64,000 nucleotides of DNA from a bacterium (GCA_016124945.1 WGMT01000005.1:124001-188000); one strand, 5' to 3'; shown: positions 43,166 to 52,993, numbered from the stretch's first letter. Numbers and translations are program-made. The notes: generated from the sequence alone by a model not told the origin.

Positions 43166-44515
43166 ATGCCACTTGCACCACCCATGCAGGATATAGAACC
43201 CGGAAAGAATCTAACACTCGTGATGTCCCCTCAGGATACCGCCGCTGCCAAAACGACGACGACAAGACTCGCCAGAACCGATAATGAAAACGCGGCTGTT
43301 TTTGTGGCTCGCCAGCCGATTTTTGATCGCGCCCAGCATGTCTATGGCTACGAACTTCTCTTTCGACAGGGGGTGGGCCATGCTTTGGATTGGCATGGTG
43401 ACACCGCAACCTCTGTGGTGGTGACCAATAGTTTTTCGCTCATCGGCATTGATGCGCTCACCAGCGGGAAGCGCGCCTTTATCAATTTCACACGCAACCT
43501 GTTGCTACGCCAGATCGCAACCACGCTCCCCGTGGACATGGTCGCCGTCGAAGTGTTGGAAGACGTTGAACCTGACTCGTTGACCATTGAAGCGTGCCGC
43601 AAGCTTAAAGAACGCGGCTACCTGATCGTCCTCGATGACTTTGTTTACGATCCACGCTGGGCCCCACTGGTGCGCCTCGCCGACATCATCAAGATCGACT
43701 TTCTCAATACCCCGGTTGCAAACCGCGAACGGATACCACGCGAACTGAGCAAGCTCAACATCAAATTCCTGGCCGAAAAAGTTGAGACCAAAGAAGACTT
43801 TCAAATGGCGCTCGATTTCGGCTATCACTACATTCAGGGCTACTTCTTCAGCAAGCCCGAAACCATCTCGGTACAAGACATTCCTGGCTACAAGCTCAAC
43901 TACCTCTACACGCTCTACGAGATCAACCAGCCACAGGTGAACTTCGACACACTGGAGGCGGTGATCCTGCGCGAAGTTTCGCTCTCGTACAAGCTTTTGC
44001 GATTTATCAACTCGGCCTTTTTCAACTTACGCCACCGCATCAAGACGGTACGCCACGCCCTCATGCTGCTGGGCACCGAAGAGATCCGCAAATGGGCCTC
44101 ACTGGTGGCATTAAGCGGCATGGGCGCAGACAAACCCGATGAGTTGGCCGTTGTCAGTGCCATGCGCGGCAAATTCTTTGAACTGCTGGCGCTGGAGTGC
44201 GGCATGGAAAATTACCGCACCGACATCTACCTGATGGGGCTCTTCTCACTGGTCGACGCCTTTACCGACTGCCCCATGTCCGAAGTGGTGAAACAACTGC
44301 CCCTAAACGAAGAAATCAAGCGCGCCCTGGCAAATGAAGGTGGTCGTTTCGAACCTCTCTACCAATTGGCCGTCGCTTATGAAGAAGCCAACTGGCAGCG
44401 TGTCAGCGAACTGGCCCCCATCCTACGCAACGGCGAAGCCTCTCTGCCCAGGCTCTACCAGGAAGCAGTAGCGTGGGCGGATCAGATCTTCTACAAAGAA
44501 AACGGACTCAGCTAA
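43166..44515 (+). CDS. EAL-HDOD domain signalling protein (CdgJ/YuxH-like)
   Basis: About 449 residues. An EAL-type domain (about 45-240) opens with FVARQPIFDRAQHVYGYELLFR, typical of the EAL-HDOD subgroup. The catalytic signature is degenerate (VEVLED for EAL, LDDF), so c-di-GMP hydrolysis is unlikely. A HDOD domain follows (about 245-430) with VSLSYKLLRFINSAFF and VRHALMLLGTEEIRKW. Relatives regulate motility and development. The start is uncertain: ATG at 43184 and 43223 are in frame, and the N-terminal 40 residues are not conserved-looking. It is convergent with the CoA-transferase gene, with octamer repeats between them. Confidence 0.88.
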   Translation: MPLAPPMQDIEPGKNLTLVMSPQDTAAAKTTTTRLARTDNENAAVFVARQPIFDRAQHVYGYELLFRQGVGHALDWHGDTATSVVVTNSFSLIGIDALTSGKRAFINFTRNLLLRQIATTLPVDMVAVEVLEDVEPDSLTIEACRKLKERGYLIVLDDFVYDPRWAPLVRLADIIKIDFLNTPVANRERIPRELSKLNIKFLAEKVETKEDFQMALDFGYHYIQGYFFSKPETISVQDIPGYKLNYLYTLYEINQPQVNFDTLEAVILREVSLSYKLLRFINSAFFNLRHRIKTVRHALMLLGTEEIRKWASLVALSGMGADKPDELAVVSAMRGKFFELLALECGMENYRTDIYLMGLFSLVDAFTDCPMSEVVKQLPLNEEIKRALANEGGRFEPLYQLAVAYEEANWQRVSELAPILRNGEASLPRLYQEAVAWADQIFYKENGLS

Positions 44516-44623
44516 CGATCGACGACCGACGACGGTATCGCCACATCGCTACATCGCCACATCGCCACTCCACCGCTCCAGTGTTTCAACGCTCCAACGT
44601 TTCAACGCTCCAACGCTCCAACG
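44516..44623. repeat. Degenerate octamer tandem repeats
   Basis: GACGACC-type heptamers are followed by octamer runs (ATCGCCAC, ATCGCTAC and then GCTCCAAC, GTTTCAAC) filling the whole gap between convergent genes. Unlike the other repeat gaps, no complementary arm is seen. Confidence 0.6.
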
Positions 44624-45853
44624 CTAAACCACCCCATCCTCCCCCAACCGCGCAATCTCCGCCACCGAAAAACCAAGCCGCTCTTGCAGGATCGCCTGCG
44701 TGTGTTCGCCGAGGTAGGGCGGCGCACTAACGATCCGGAGCGGCGTCTGTGTCATCTTTGCCACAGGACCCACCAACCGGATCGTTTCGCCCTGACTATC
44801 CACCACCGACTGCACCATGTTGCGCGCCACCGTCTGCGGATCAGCCAACGCCGCCGGGATGTCATTGACCGGCCCACACGGCACGTCTACATCAAGCAGA
44901 CGTTCGATCCAGATGTGGGTGGGCGCGCACACAAATTCTTCGGCCAACAATGGGATCAACTCGGCGCGGTGCGTCACCCGCGCCGGATTGGTGGCAAAGC
45001 GCGCATCGTCGATCCATTCCACCCGCCCCAAGAGACGACACAACGCGCCGAACTGGCGATCGTTGCCCACGGCCAGCATCAGGTGACCATCCGCCGTGGC
45101 GAACGTCTGGTAGGGGACGATGGTGCCGTGGGCATTGCCGTAGCGCGCCGGCGGCGTCTCCGACACCAGGTAGCTGCCGGCCACATTGACCAGCCACCCC
45201 AACTGCGCGTCGAAAAGGGCAATGTCGATAAATTGCCCCTCACCGCTGCGGGCGCGGTGATGCAACGCCGCCAGGATGGCGATTACTGCGTGCATCCCCG
45301 CCGTGACGTCGACAATCGCCACGCCCACCTTGAAGGGTTCATCTTCGTTGGATAGTCCGTCTTCGTTGGATAGTCCGTCTTTGACAGGGCCGGTGATGCT
45401 CATGACGCCGCCCTGTGCTTGAATCACGGTGTCGTAACCGGGGCGCTCGTGGTACGGTCCACTTTGGCCGTAACCGGTAATGGCACAGTAGACCAACCCA
45501 GGATTGATCTGCCGCAGATCGTCGTACCCCAAACCAAGACGCGTCATTGTCCCCACTTTGAAATTCTCGATCAACACATCGGCCTGTTGCACAAGGCGGC
45601 GCAGGATCGCTTTGCCTCGCTCGTCTTTGAGGTTGAGGGTGAGGCTCTGTTTGTTGCGGTTGGCCGAGAGAAAGTAGGCGCTCTGTCCACTGTCGGTGAA
45701 GGGTGGCCCCCAATGGCGGGTGTCGTCTCCGGCGCCGGGCTGTTCGATCTTAATGACCTCGGCCCCCAGATCGCCCAGGATCATGGTGCCGTATGGCCCG
45801 GCAAGGACGCGTGAGAGATCAAGCACGGTGATATCAGAGAGCGCAGCGGGCAT
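44624..45853 (-). CDS. CaiB/BaiF-type CoA-transferase
   Basis: 409 residues from MPAALSDITVLDLSRVLAGPYGTM, the canonical family N-terminus. The open frame extends 38 codons upstream through a repeat and is not believable. Family III CoA-transferases move CoA between carboxylic acids. Visible motifs are LGDLGAEVIKIE, RNKQSLTLNLKDERG, the GYGQSGPYHERPGYDTVIQAQGG region with the catalytic-site context, and GQFIDIALFDAQLGWL. An internal perfect duplication encodes DGLSNEDGLSNED (about 45341-45375), an apparent recent slippage. The gene is monocistronic as far as can be seen. Confidence 0.93.
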   Translation of the reverse strand: MPAALSDITVLDLSRVLAGPYGTMILGDLGAEVIKIEQPGAGDDTRHWGPPFTDSGQSAYFLSANRNKQSLTLNLKDERGKAILRRLVQQADVLIENFKVGTMTRLGLGYDDLRQINPGLVYCAITGYGQSGPYHERPGYDTVIQAQGGVMSITGPVKDGLSNEDGLSNEDEPFKVGVAIVDVTAGMHAVIAILAALHHRARSGEGQFIDIALFDAQLGWLVNVAGSYLVSETPPARYGNAHGTIVPYQTFATADGHLMLAVGNDRQFGALCRLLGRVEWIDDARFATNPARVTHRAELIPLLAEEFVCAPTHIWIERLLDVDVPCGPVNDIPAALADPQTVARNMVQSVVDSQGETIRLVGPVAKMTQTPLRIVSAPPYLGEHTQAILQERLGFSVAEIARLGEDGVV

Positions 45854-45890
45854 CGAACGATCCTTTCGGATGGGGCTTGTATTGTTCTTT

Positions 45891-45926
45891 GTCTTTTGAA
45901 TTTTGGGTGTCTTTTGAATTTTGGGT
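45891..45926. repeat. 18-bp direct repeat, two copies
   Basis: GTCTTTTGAATTTTGGGT occurs twice in tandem just upstream of the CoA-transferase start, in its probable promoter or leader region. Confidence 0.7.
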
Positions 45927-45994
45927 GGAGAGAACGATGGTGATAGAGTGTTTAGGTGTATCAACAACCACTTGCTTGAGAGAAAGGGTTTCTC

Positions 45995-46474
45995 ATGAAA
46001 CAGTATAGCAAAGCCCCCGAGATGACCATTGATCCGTCAAAGACATACACGGCCACCATCAAAACCAACCGTGGCGACATTGTGATTGAACTCTTTGCCG
46101 ACAAAGCACCGAAGACGGTGAACAATTTCGTCTTCCTGGCCCAGGACGGCTACTACGACGGCATCAAGTTCCACCGTGTCATCGCCGACTTCATGGTGCA
46201 GACAGGTGACCCCACCGGCACCGGTCGTGGCGGCCCCGGCTACAAATTTGCCGATGAATTCCACCCCTCCCTGCGCCACAGTGGACCGGGCATCCTGAGC
46301 ATGGCCAATGCCGGACCCAACTCCAACGGCAGCCAATTCTTCATCACCCACGTAAAAACCGACTGGCTCGATGATCGCCACAGCGTCTTCGGCAAGGTGA
46401 CCGAAGGTCAAGACGTGGTGAACGCCATTTCCCAGGGTGATGTCATGGAGTCGGTGACCATCACCGAAGCGTAA
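45995..46474 (+). CDS. Cyclophilin-type peptidyl-prolyl isomerase
   Basis: 159 residues, a single cyclophilin domain without a signal peptide, so a cytosolic folding helper. Active-site segments are present: [23 protein letters not shown] (Arg in FHR), [15 protein letters not shown] and [12 protein letters not shown] ribosome site (AGAAAGG) precedes the ATG. Its stop lies two bases before the start of the rqcH-type gene, so the two are co-translated, linking protein folding with ribosome rescue. Confidence 0.95.
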   Translation: MKQYSKAPEMTIDPSKTYTATIKTNRGDIVIELFADKAPKTVNNFVFLAQDGYYDGIKFHRVIADFMVQTGDPTGTGRGGPGYKFADEFHPSLRHSGPGILSMANAGPNSNGSQFFITHVKTDWLDDRHSVFGKVTEGQDVVNAISQGDVMESVTITEA

Positions 46475-46476
46475 CC

Positions 46477-48204
46477 ATGCACTTCGACGCCCTCACCCTC
46501 GCCGCCGTGCGCGATGAACTGAGCCGCCTTCTCCAGGGTGGCCGTGTGCAGCAGGTAATCCTGCCCGACGCCAAAAGCGTGGGCATGGAAGTCTACGCCA
46601 ATCGGCAGCGCTACCACCTGCTCCTCTCGGCCCATTCGCAGGCAGGGCGGGCGCACATCTCCGCTCAGAAGTTGCGCCGTGGCGTCGAGACGGACACCCC
46701 CATGCTGCTTCTGTTACGAAAATATGTGCGCGGAGCGCTGCTGGAGGGCGTCGAACAGCCCATCCCCTTCGAGCGGGTGCTTAACCTGCACTTTGACCAC
46801 CCCGAGCACGGTGCTTGTACGCTGGTGCTCGAACCGATGGGGCGTATGAGTAACCTGATTTTGGTGGACGCCGCGAGCGTGATCCGCGGCGTCCTCAACC
46901 CTGTGCCGCCGGGCGAGAACGTCGAGCGCGTCCTCTTGCCCAAGCGGCCCTACCTCTTTCCGCCCTCTCAAGATAAAATCCCTCCGCTGGACGACGGCAG
47001 CGAAAATTACTACGAACGGCTCAAACTGGCGCTGCGCAGTGACGACAGACTGTGGCGGGCGCTGATGAACGGCGTCGCCGGGATCAGCCCCACGCTCGCC
47101 CGCGAGATCGCCTGGCGTGTGGCCGAGGATGAGAATGTCCCTTCGGCGCAGGTGGAACTGCCAGCTATAGCCGCTACGCTCCAAGAAATGTGGACGCTGC
47201 CACAGTCGAACGCCTGGCAACCCGGCGTGGCGGTGGACGACGACGGCGCCATCGCCGGGTATTCGCCCTACGAGTTACACTTCTTGGGCGATTTCTTACC
47301 CAGCGAAGGGATCGGCGCGGCCATCTCTCAATTTTATGGAGAACGTCCACGTGATGCCGCAGGGGACAAAGACGCCTATGCCGCTATGCGCAATAGTGTG
47401 GCGACGCTGCTCAAGGACGCGTCGACACGTGTGGCGCGTCAACTGGCGGCGCTCGACGCCGACGAACCCGCCCCCGGCGAGCCGACACAGGTGCGTACCC
47501 AGGCCGAATGGCTGTTGGCGCTGCACAATCAGATCAAACCGGGGCAAAAGGAATTGGTGGTGCCGTTGGAAGAAGAGAGCCTCACCATCCGCCTCGACGA
47601 ACGGTTGACGCCGGTAGAGCAGGCGGAACGTCTTTTCGACCGTGCGGCCAAGATGGAACGGGCCGCTGAGTTCATTCCTCAGCGCCGCGCCGAGTTGACG
47701 ACGGATCGCGACTTTCTCGCACAGTTGCAGAGCGATCTGGCATTGGCCGAAAACCAGCCCGAAATTATCTCTGTGCGCGAAGAACTGCGCGCCGCCGGCT
47801 ACCTGCGTGTACGCCCCAAACGGCAGCGCAGCGCGCCGGATCGCTCTGATCCCCTACGTTTTCTTTCGCCGGACGGGTTTGCAATTGTGGTGGGGCGCAA
47901 TGCGCGGCAGAATGAGATTGTCACCTTCAAAGAGGCCAACGCCGAAGACCTGTGGCTGCACATCCGTGATCTGCCCGGCGCGCATGTGGTGATTCGCAAT
48001 GGTGGGCAGCGTGTCAGCGAGGAGACGCTGACCGTCGCCGCCCAGTTGGCCGCCTACTACTCCAGCCAGCGCGGTGAACAGGCTGTGCCGGTGGCCATCA
48101 CGCCGCGGCGATTCGTCACGCGCATGGCGGGCGGGCGCACGGGGCAGGTCCACTTCCGCAACGAAGAGACGCGCGTTGTTGCGGCGGTGAAGCCTGAACT
48201 GTAG
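46477..48204 (+). CDS. rqcH: NFACT-family ribosome quality control protein RqcH
   Basis: 575 residues. The NFACT-N domain (MHFDALTLAAVRDELSRLLQGGRV..., LEPMGRMSNLILVD) is followed by a helical/coiled-coil middle and the NFACT-R domain (FLSPDGFAIVVGRNARQNEIVTF, DLWLHIRDLPGAHVVIRNG). This family, known as fibronectin-binding protein A homologues or bacterial Rqc2, binds obstructed 50S subunits and adds C-terminal alanine tails to stalled chains. Length and domain order are complete. It starts two bases after the cyclophilin stop. Confidence 0.93.
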   Translation: MHFDALTLAAVRDELSRLLQGGRVQQVILPDAKSVGMEVYANRQRYHLLLSAHSQAGRAHISAQKLRRGVETDTPMLLLLRKYVRGALLEGVEQPIPFERVLNLHFDHPEHGACTLVLEPMGRMSNLILVDAASVIRGVLNPVPPGENVERVLLPKRPYLFPPSQDKIPPLDDGSENYYERLKLALRSDDRLWRALMNGVAGISPTLAREIAWRVAEDENVPSAQVELPAIAATLQEMWTLPQSNAWQPGVAVDDDGAIAGYSPYELHFLGDFLPSEGIGAAISQFYGERPRDAAGDKDAYAAMRNSVATLLKDASTRVARQLAALDADEPAPGEPTQVRTQAEWLLALHNQIKPGQKELVVPLEEESLTIRLDERLTPVEQAERLFDRAAKMERAAEFIPQRRAELTTDRDFLAQLQSDLALAENQPEIISVREELRAAGYLRVRPKRQRSAPDRSDPLRFLSPDGFAIVVGRNARQNEIVTFKEANAEDLWLHIRDLPGAHVVIRNGGQRVSEETLTVAAQLAAYYSSQRGEQAVPVAITPRRFVTRMAGGRTGQVHFRNEETRVVAAVKPEL

Positions 48205-48299
48205 TGCTACGTTGTGGGGATAGCGCGTAGTGCGTGTACCGGTTGAGAGGCAGAACGCGCGATTGGGGTGAGGCTGAGGATGCCGAGGATCTACCCCAG

Positions 48300-48764
48300 T
48301 CAGTCGAAGTTGACGTTGACAGGCCCGCGTTGACGGCGACCCGCTTCGCGCCGGGCACTAGCGTCGTCTTCTTCGTCGAAGCGTTCCAGGGCTGTGTCGA
48401 TGAGGGCACGGGCGGCGAGCAACGCTTCTCTGCGGGCGGCGTAGGCGTGTGTCCAGAATTCTTCGGGTAAACCTAAATCGTTGTGTCGCACTTCTTCCGC
48501 AATGCCTAAGACGCCTTCGATCAGCCATGAGCCGACATCGAAGGCGTTTTTGCGTTCCTGGCGCGGGCGGCGTGGCGGCGGATCGTAGGAGCGACCAGGC
48601 GACGCCCGCTTTTCCGCTTGCGGCGTGGGCTCTGATTCTGGCTTGACGCGGGGCGGTGGTGTAGATGCAGTTTGGCTCACGTTCTGGGCGGGCGTTGCGG
48701 CAACCGGCCTCTCTTCCGCCGCATTGCCCAGACCGCCGATGTCAATTTTGCCTCGTTTGGACAC
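48300..48764 (-). CDS. Hypothetical protein
   Basis: 154 residues, not recognised. The N-terminal half is low-complexity, rich in Pro, Ala, Arg and Ser. The C-terminal half (about 72-135) looks like a folded helical segment: FDVGSWLIEGVLGIAEEVRHNDLGLPEEFWTHAYAARREALLAARALIDTAL. It ends in an Arg-rich tail. No signal peptide is visible. It lies eight bases downstream of the acetyltransferase gene on the same strand, so the two form an operon. Confidence 0.75.
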   Translation of the reverse strand: MSKRGKIDIGGLGNAAEERPVAATPAQNVSQTASTPPPRVKPESEPTPQAEKRASPGRSYDPPPRRPRQERKNAFDVGSWLIEGVLGIAEEVRHNDLGLPEEFWTHAYAARREALLAARALIDTALERFDEEDDASARREAGRRQRGPVNVNFD

Positions 48765-48772
48765 GTTCCCTC

Positions 48773-49927
48773 CTAATGTACCGGCACTGCTTCAGTCGGC
48801 ACCTTTTCGGTGGTGCGGTTGCGCACAATGGCGCGCATCACTTTGTAGTTGACGCTGCCAAAGTGGTACTTATACTCTTCGTCGCCTTGTAAGAAATCAA
48901 AGAGATCACAGCCTGCGGCAATTGCATACTGGATCAAGTAGGCCAGCAGCACCCAACCGGGGCTCAGATGGGCCATATGCCCGGTGTCGAAGCCTGAATT
49001 GTAGAGTAGAAACTGCTTGCGATACTCGAAGGCGAAGAGTGTCGCCGCGTGTTGACCATCTAGCGAGAGGAAGGCCAGGCGTAGGAAACCAGCGTCGAGC
49101 ATACGCCGTGCCATCACCTTGAAGAAGCGCTGCATCCGCGGCGTCATAAAATCTTCTTTGTCGGGGCTGCTTAGCCGCTGCAAACGGATAAACTCATCGA
49201 GTTCGGCGTCGAGTTGTTCATCGTCAATGTCTTGTGACACCAGGTAAAAATCGACCTGGGCCTCACGCTCTGCGCGACGCTGCTTGCGCCGGATTTCGTG
49301 TCGCTGCTTCTTGTCGACCTGCTCGCCCAGATAGTTTTCATAGCGCAGCGGCAACCGGATGTGGGGTGCAACATCTTCCTGGAAGACGTCGACACCATAG
49401 CCGTCCGCCGCCCATAGTTCAGGCAGCAGGCGGTAGGTGAGGCTCTCTTCGGGTAGATTGCAGAAGTCGCAAAGATCCCAGCTTGGCGCGTCATTGCTTT
49501 CAAGCCAGGTGCGCAAGGCGGTACAGACAGGCTTTTCCCATCCCTTGGCAATGATAATATCAAGAAAATCACTCACTTCGATGCAACCGACAATGTGCAA
49601 TGAAGAAAGTCCGGCCCAATCGCCGCTGCTGTGTTCAAGCCGGTAGAAGGGCGCAATCCCAACCAATTTGCCCTGTGGGGTGCGAAAGGCGGCGATCCAG
49701 AGATCCCCTTCGCCTAAGGTCTGCCACCAGGTAGTTTGCCATTCATGGGTTAGAAAAAAGGTATCAAAACGGCTGCGCGCCACCAATTCATTCCACTCGG
49801 CGGCTAGCGCTTGAAAACCATCGACCTCAGCATCGGGGCCGTAAACAATACAGTCGAGGGGGGCTTCGTCACGTTCGCCATCGTCGGCGTGTGTATGACT
49901 ACCCGATCCATTGTGTGTTGTCGACAT
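48773..49927 (-). CDS. FemAB/BioF2-like GNAT acetyltransferase
   Basis: 384 residues from MSTTHNGSGSH, with AAGGA upstream; the frame is open 18 codons earlier. The double-GNAT fold of the acetyltransferase 6 (CelD/BioF2-like) family is indicated by FLTHEWQTTWWQTLGEGDLWIAAF, QKRHEIRRKQRRAER, GQHAATLFAFEYRKQFLLYNSGF and the closing DFLQGDEEYKYHFG. Relatives take part in polysaccharide synthesis or cell-wall peptide formation. No membrane segment is visible. The substrate is not predictable. It forms an operon with the small hypothetical gene. Confidence 0.88.
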   Translation of the reverse strand: MSTTHNGSGSHTHADDGERDEAPLDCIVYGPDAEVDGFQALAAEWNELVARSRFDTFFLTHEWQTTWWQTLGEGDLWIAAFRTPQGKLVGIAPFYRLEHSSGDWAGLSSLHIVGCIEVSDFLDIIIAKGWEKPVCTALRTWLESNDAPSWDLCDFCNLPEESLTYRLLPELWAADGYGVDVFQEDVAPHIRLPLRYENYLGEQVDKKQRHEIRRKQRRAEREAQVDFYLVSQDIDDEQLDAELDEFIRLQRLSSPDKEDFMTPRMQRFFKVMARRMLDAGFLRLAFLSLDGQHAATLFAFEYRKQFLLYNSGFDTGHMAHLSPGWVLLAYLIQYAIAAGCDLFDFLQGDEEYKYHFGSVNYKVMRAIVRNRTTEKVPTEAVPVH

Positions 49928-50004
49928 GGTGTCCTTGATCTGTGGATTCAGTAAAGTCGTGCTCGGTTCGAAAGGCCGCACCTAGAAAGGCGCACTTCGA
50001 AAGG

Positions 50005-50075
50005 CTGTGCAAAAAAATCGGCGCAAAAAATCGGCACAAAAAAACGGCACAAAAAAACGGTGCAAAGAAAATCGG
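50005..50075. repeat. A-tract tandem repeat, period about 13
   Basis: Four to five degenerate copies of a unit like AAAAAAATCGGCAC lie upstream of the acetyltransferase start (minus strand) and beside the 3' end of the secreted-protein gene. Regular A-tracts would curve the DNA. Confidence 0.65.
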
Positions 50076-50206
50076 TTTAGCTCTCCAGTGCATCGAGATG
50101 CGCCGAAAGTGCCGCCTCTGTCGCTATGATTCTTGTAGTGGGCTTATCCATTGTAGCGAAAGCGGATGGCTTCGACAAGTACGCAATGATACAAAAACGA
50201 GCCATG

Positions 50207-51886
50207 TTACTTCGTCTGATTGCTGACAAATCCCCACGCTGCCCAGAGAAGCACAATAATTGCAAGCACCCACCAGAACTGTTGGAAAAGAACGATAGTA
50301 CGTTGTACCAACGTCTGCTGTTCTTCGGTCACCTGCTGGACGGCCTCGTCAAGGGTGCGTTGTGCACCTTCTGGTGAAATGATCACCTCTGTGACATCAA
50401 TAATTGAGCGGGTGGCAGCTGTGTCAGCGCCGGAGCCCTCACCTGTTGGTGTGAATGTTGCCACAATGGGCGTTGCAAGCGGGGAGACGTCTGCGGGGAG
50501 GGTCAAAACGGGCGAGGGCGTGGCCGCGGGGAAGCAGAGTTTCAACTGTACTTGATCCAGCTCCATCCACGTGCGCAGGCCGTCGCCGTCGTTGAGGACG
50601 TTGAAATAGATGTAGAGACTTTGGCCGCGATGCGAGGTGAGATCCGATACTTCCTGCGTCCAGCCGCCGGTGTTGCGCATGATGCGGTAGAGTGGCGGCG
50701 CCAGTGTCACCAAATCGGGTGAAAGCAGGATCAACTCCTGGCGGTCGACACGGTTTTGAAAAGCCGGTTCGCCGTTGTCTTGTGTGTGTGACCAGTGCCA
50801 CCAGAGCAACTCTGCTGTGGCGGCGGTATGGGGGATGGTGATCAACTGGCGCACCGACGAATAGCTCAGCACGTCGGCCCGTCCACTGTTGGGTGGGTTG
50901 CCCAACTGCAACGAGCGCAGCCCCTCAAATCCGCCGGCAATTAGGCGCGGCGGCACCGGATCATCGCCCAAAATCCAGCCTGTAGAGCCGAGGATCTCTT
51001 CCTCGAAGCCACTGTTTATAATCACATTGGTGATGCACCCCGGCGGCAGCGGCGTCGACGGTAGGATCGGCGTAAAGGTGACCGTTGGCACAATCGGCGT
51101 AGGCGTCCACACAACCGGTGTAGGGGTAAGCATTATCGATGTCGGTGTGGATGTGGCGATGATCACACCGCTGTTGGTTGGTGTTGGCGTTGGAAAGATG
51201 ATAATGGGTGCGGTGGACGTTGGCGTCGGTACAGGGACAGCATCACATGCCTGAAGCGAGACGCTGTCGACGTAGAGCGCCGTCTTACCGCCAAGGCCGT
51301 CATTGCTGACGCCGATAGAAACGCGGACCGTGCGCCCAGCCAGTGATGTAAGTGGGAACTGTTGAAAGAGCCAGCCATCGCGGTTGGAAAGCTGCGACCA
51401 AACTCGCACCAACAATTCGTTGGTGGATGCGTCGAAAATATCAATAAATTGGAGATCAGTGCCAGGATTGGCTTCGTGGACGGGTAAGAGCTGCACATTC
51501 AGCGCAATTGGATCGGCGTTTTGGGGCAAGGTGACAACTTGGGAGACGCCGTTTGTCAACCCGGTATTGGCAGCGTCGACGAGTCCTAAGCGCATGGAGC
51601 GTGTCCCCGCGAAGACGGGAAAGGAGACGTACTCAGCGCCTAACTCAGCAGGTGAACCGGGCAGCAGCGGTTGCCAGCCCAATCCTTCCACTTCAAAGCC
51701 GCCGTTGACCAGCAATTCGCTACAGCCGGCCGCCGTGCCCGGTGCGTCTCCGGCGCGCGGCTGGGGTGTTGGGGATTGCGCCATTGTCGGCGTAGTCACA
51801 AACAATAGCCCCAACAAAAGCAGGATCAACGAGAGTAGGCGGCGTAGCTGCTTTGACACGAAGATCAGGGGTTTAATTCCGCTCAT
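50207..51886 (-). CDS. Secreted protein with paired beta-sandwich domains and C-terminal membrane anchor
   Basis: About 559 residues from MSGIKPLIFVSKQLRR; the frame is open 32 codons further, but the chosen start gives a normal signal peptide (ending PTMAQS). No strong ribosome site is seen, so the start is tentative. Two related domains begin CSELLVNGGFEVEGLGW and CITNVIINSGFEEEILGSTGW, resembling carbohydrate-binding jelly rolls and also the NGNFD domains of the trypsin at 16905. They are separated by a Pro-Thr linker. The C-terminus has a helix rich in Gln/Glu and one membrane span (FWWVLAIIVLLWAAWGF) with a short basic tail. Probably a surface glycan-binding protein. Confidence 0.78.
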   Translation of the reverse strand: MSGIKPLIFVSKQLRRLLSLILLLLGLLFVTTPTMAQSPTPQPRAGDAPGTAAGCSELLVNGGFEVEGLGWQPLLPGSPAELGAEYVSFPVFAGTRSMRLGLVDAANTGLTNGVSQVVTLPQNADPIALNVQLLPVHEANPGTDLQFIDIFDASTNELLVRVWSQLSNRDGWLFQQFPLTSLAGRTVRVSIGVSNDGLGGKTALYVDSVSLQACDAVPVPTPTSTAPIIIFPTPTPTNSGVIIATSTPTSIMLTPTPVVWTPTPIVPTVTFTPILPSTPLPPGCITNVIINSGFEEEILGSTGWILGDDPVPPRLIAGGFEGLRSLQLGNPPNSGRADVLSYSSVRQLITIPHTAATAELLWWHWSHTQDNGEPAFQNRVDRQELILLSPDLVTLAPPLYRIMRNTGGWTQEVSDLTSHRGQSLYIYFNVLNDGDGLRTWMELDQVQLKLCFPAATPSPVLTLPADVSPLATPIVATFTPTGEGSGADTAATRSIIDVTEVIISPEGAQRTLDEAVQQVTEEQQTLVQRTIVLFQQFWWVLAIIVLLWAAWGFVSNQTK

Positions 51887-51998
51887 GAGGAGCGCCCAGC
51901 AATGTAAAAACGGTGGCGCACTGGAACCTCCGATGGTGGGAAACGTGATTCCGATTGTACCATAGCCGAGATCCACTCGCAATCATCGCTCAGTGGCC

Positions 51999-52070
51999 GG
52001 GTGTAATTCAAAGTTGGGGCGAACAGTGCCAGGCACTGTGGCGAGCGCACATCCAACTTGAATTACACCC
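51999..52070. repeat. Dispersed foldback repeat, copy 2
   Basis: 72 bp with near-perfect inverted ends (GGGTGTAATTCAAAGTTGG and its complement, one inserted A) around CAGTGCCAGGCACTG. The ends and core are shared with 12510-12603. Confidence 0.7.
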
Positions 52071-52237
52071 TCAATGGCAAAGGGTAATCAATCTAGCAGT
52101 CTCCAAACCGGCAAAGTGCTATGGTTTGGGATGAACAGGGTAAATTTACAACTGTTCTGCGCTTCGGTACAATAGAAAAGAATCGTTGAAGATGGTTGAT
52201 GTACTGCTTGTGTATTGACCTTCTTCTCACAAAATAG

Positions 52238-52993
52238 GTGGTTATCTTGATAACGAACAATGAAAAAGACGGCAGCGCACAGGCGAATGATGCAACGCAA
52301 GAGTCGGAATCAAAACAGTCGCCGCGCATGACCTATCTCTTTCTGATTCGGCATGGTGAGAACGATTGGGTCGATACCGGCAAGCTGGCTGGTCGTACAC
52401 CTGGTGTCCACTTAAACGAAAAAGGGCACAATCAATCGGCGGCACTGGCTGAACGCTTGAAAGTGCAGCCGCTCTCGGCCGTCTATTCAAGCCCCCTAGT
52501 GCGTTGTGTAGAGACGGCTCAACCCTTGGCCGCTGCATTGGATCTGCCTGTGCGCGAAGAGCCGGGGGTGATCGAAGTGGATTACGGTGAATGGCGCGGC
52601 GCAGCGCTCAAGGATCTCTCAAAGAAGCCCGAATGGCAACTGGTGCAGATCTACCCGGGCGGTTTCCGCTTCCCAGATGGCGAAACGCTGCGCGAGGTAC
52701 AGAATCGAGTGGTCACCACACTTGAGCGCATTCGCAACGAGCATGAAGGTGAGGCTGTAGCCGTCTTTGCACACGGGGATGTAATCCGTACGGCGCTTGC
52801 CTATTACATAGGCGCACCGCTCGATCTTTTTCAACGAATTCATATCAATACGGCATCGGTCAGCCTGATTGGCTTTCACCGCTTTGGCCCGGCGATTTTG
52901 CGCATGAACGATACCGGCGAACTGCCTGTAATCCAGTGGGAAAGCAAAGAGACAGACAAGGAAGAGCCGGCCAAACCTGAATCGTCAGCATAA
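52238..52993 (+). CDS. Histidine phosphatase, MSMEG_4193 type
   Basis: A phosphoglycerate-mutase-like enzyme with the catalytic FLIRHGEN (phospho-His), [22 protein letters not shown] and [12 protein letters not shown] (second His). The GTG start used gives a 30-residue acidic leader; ATG at 52328 ([11 protein letters not shown]) would begin right at the domain and is possible. The C-terminus is an acidic tail. It is the first of three genes whose families are known to neighbour each other in Actinobacteria and Chloroflexota. Its substrate is unknown. Confidence 0.88.
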   Translation: MVILITNNEKDGSAQANDATQESESKQSPRMTYLFLIRHGENDWVDTGKLAGRTPGVHLNEKGHNQSAALAERLKVQPLSAVYSSPLVRCVETAQPLAAALDLPVREEPGVIEVDYGEWRGAALKDLSKKPEWQLVQIYPGGFRFPDGETLREVQNRVVTTLERIRNEHEGEAVAVFAHGDVIRTALAYYIGAPLDLFQRIHINTASVSLIGFHRFGPAILRMNDTGELPVIQWESKETDKEEPAKPESSA

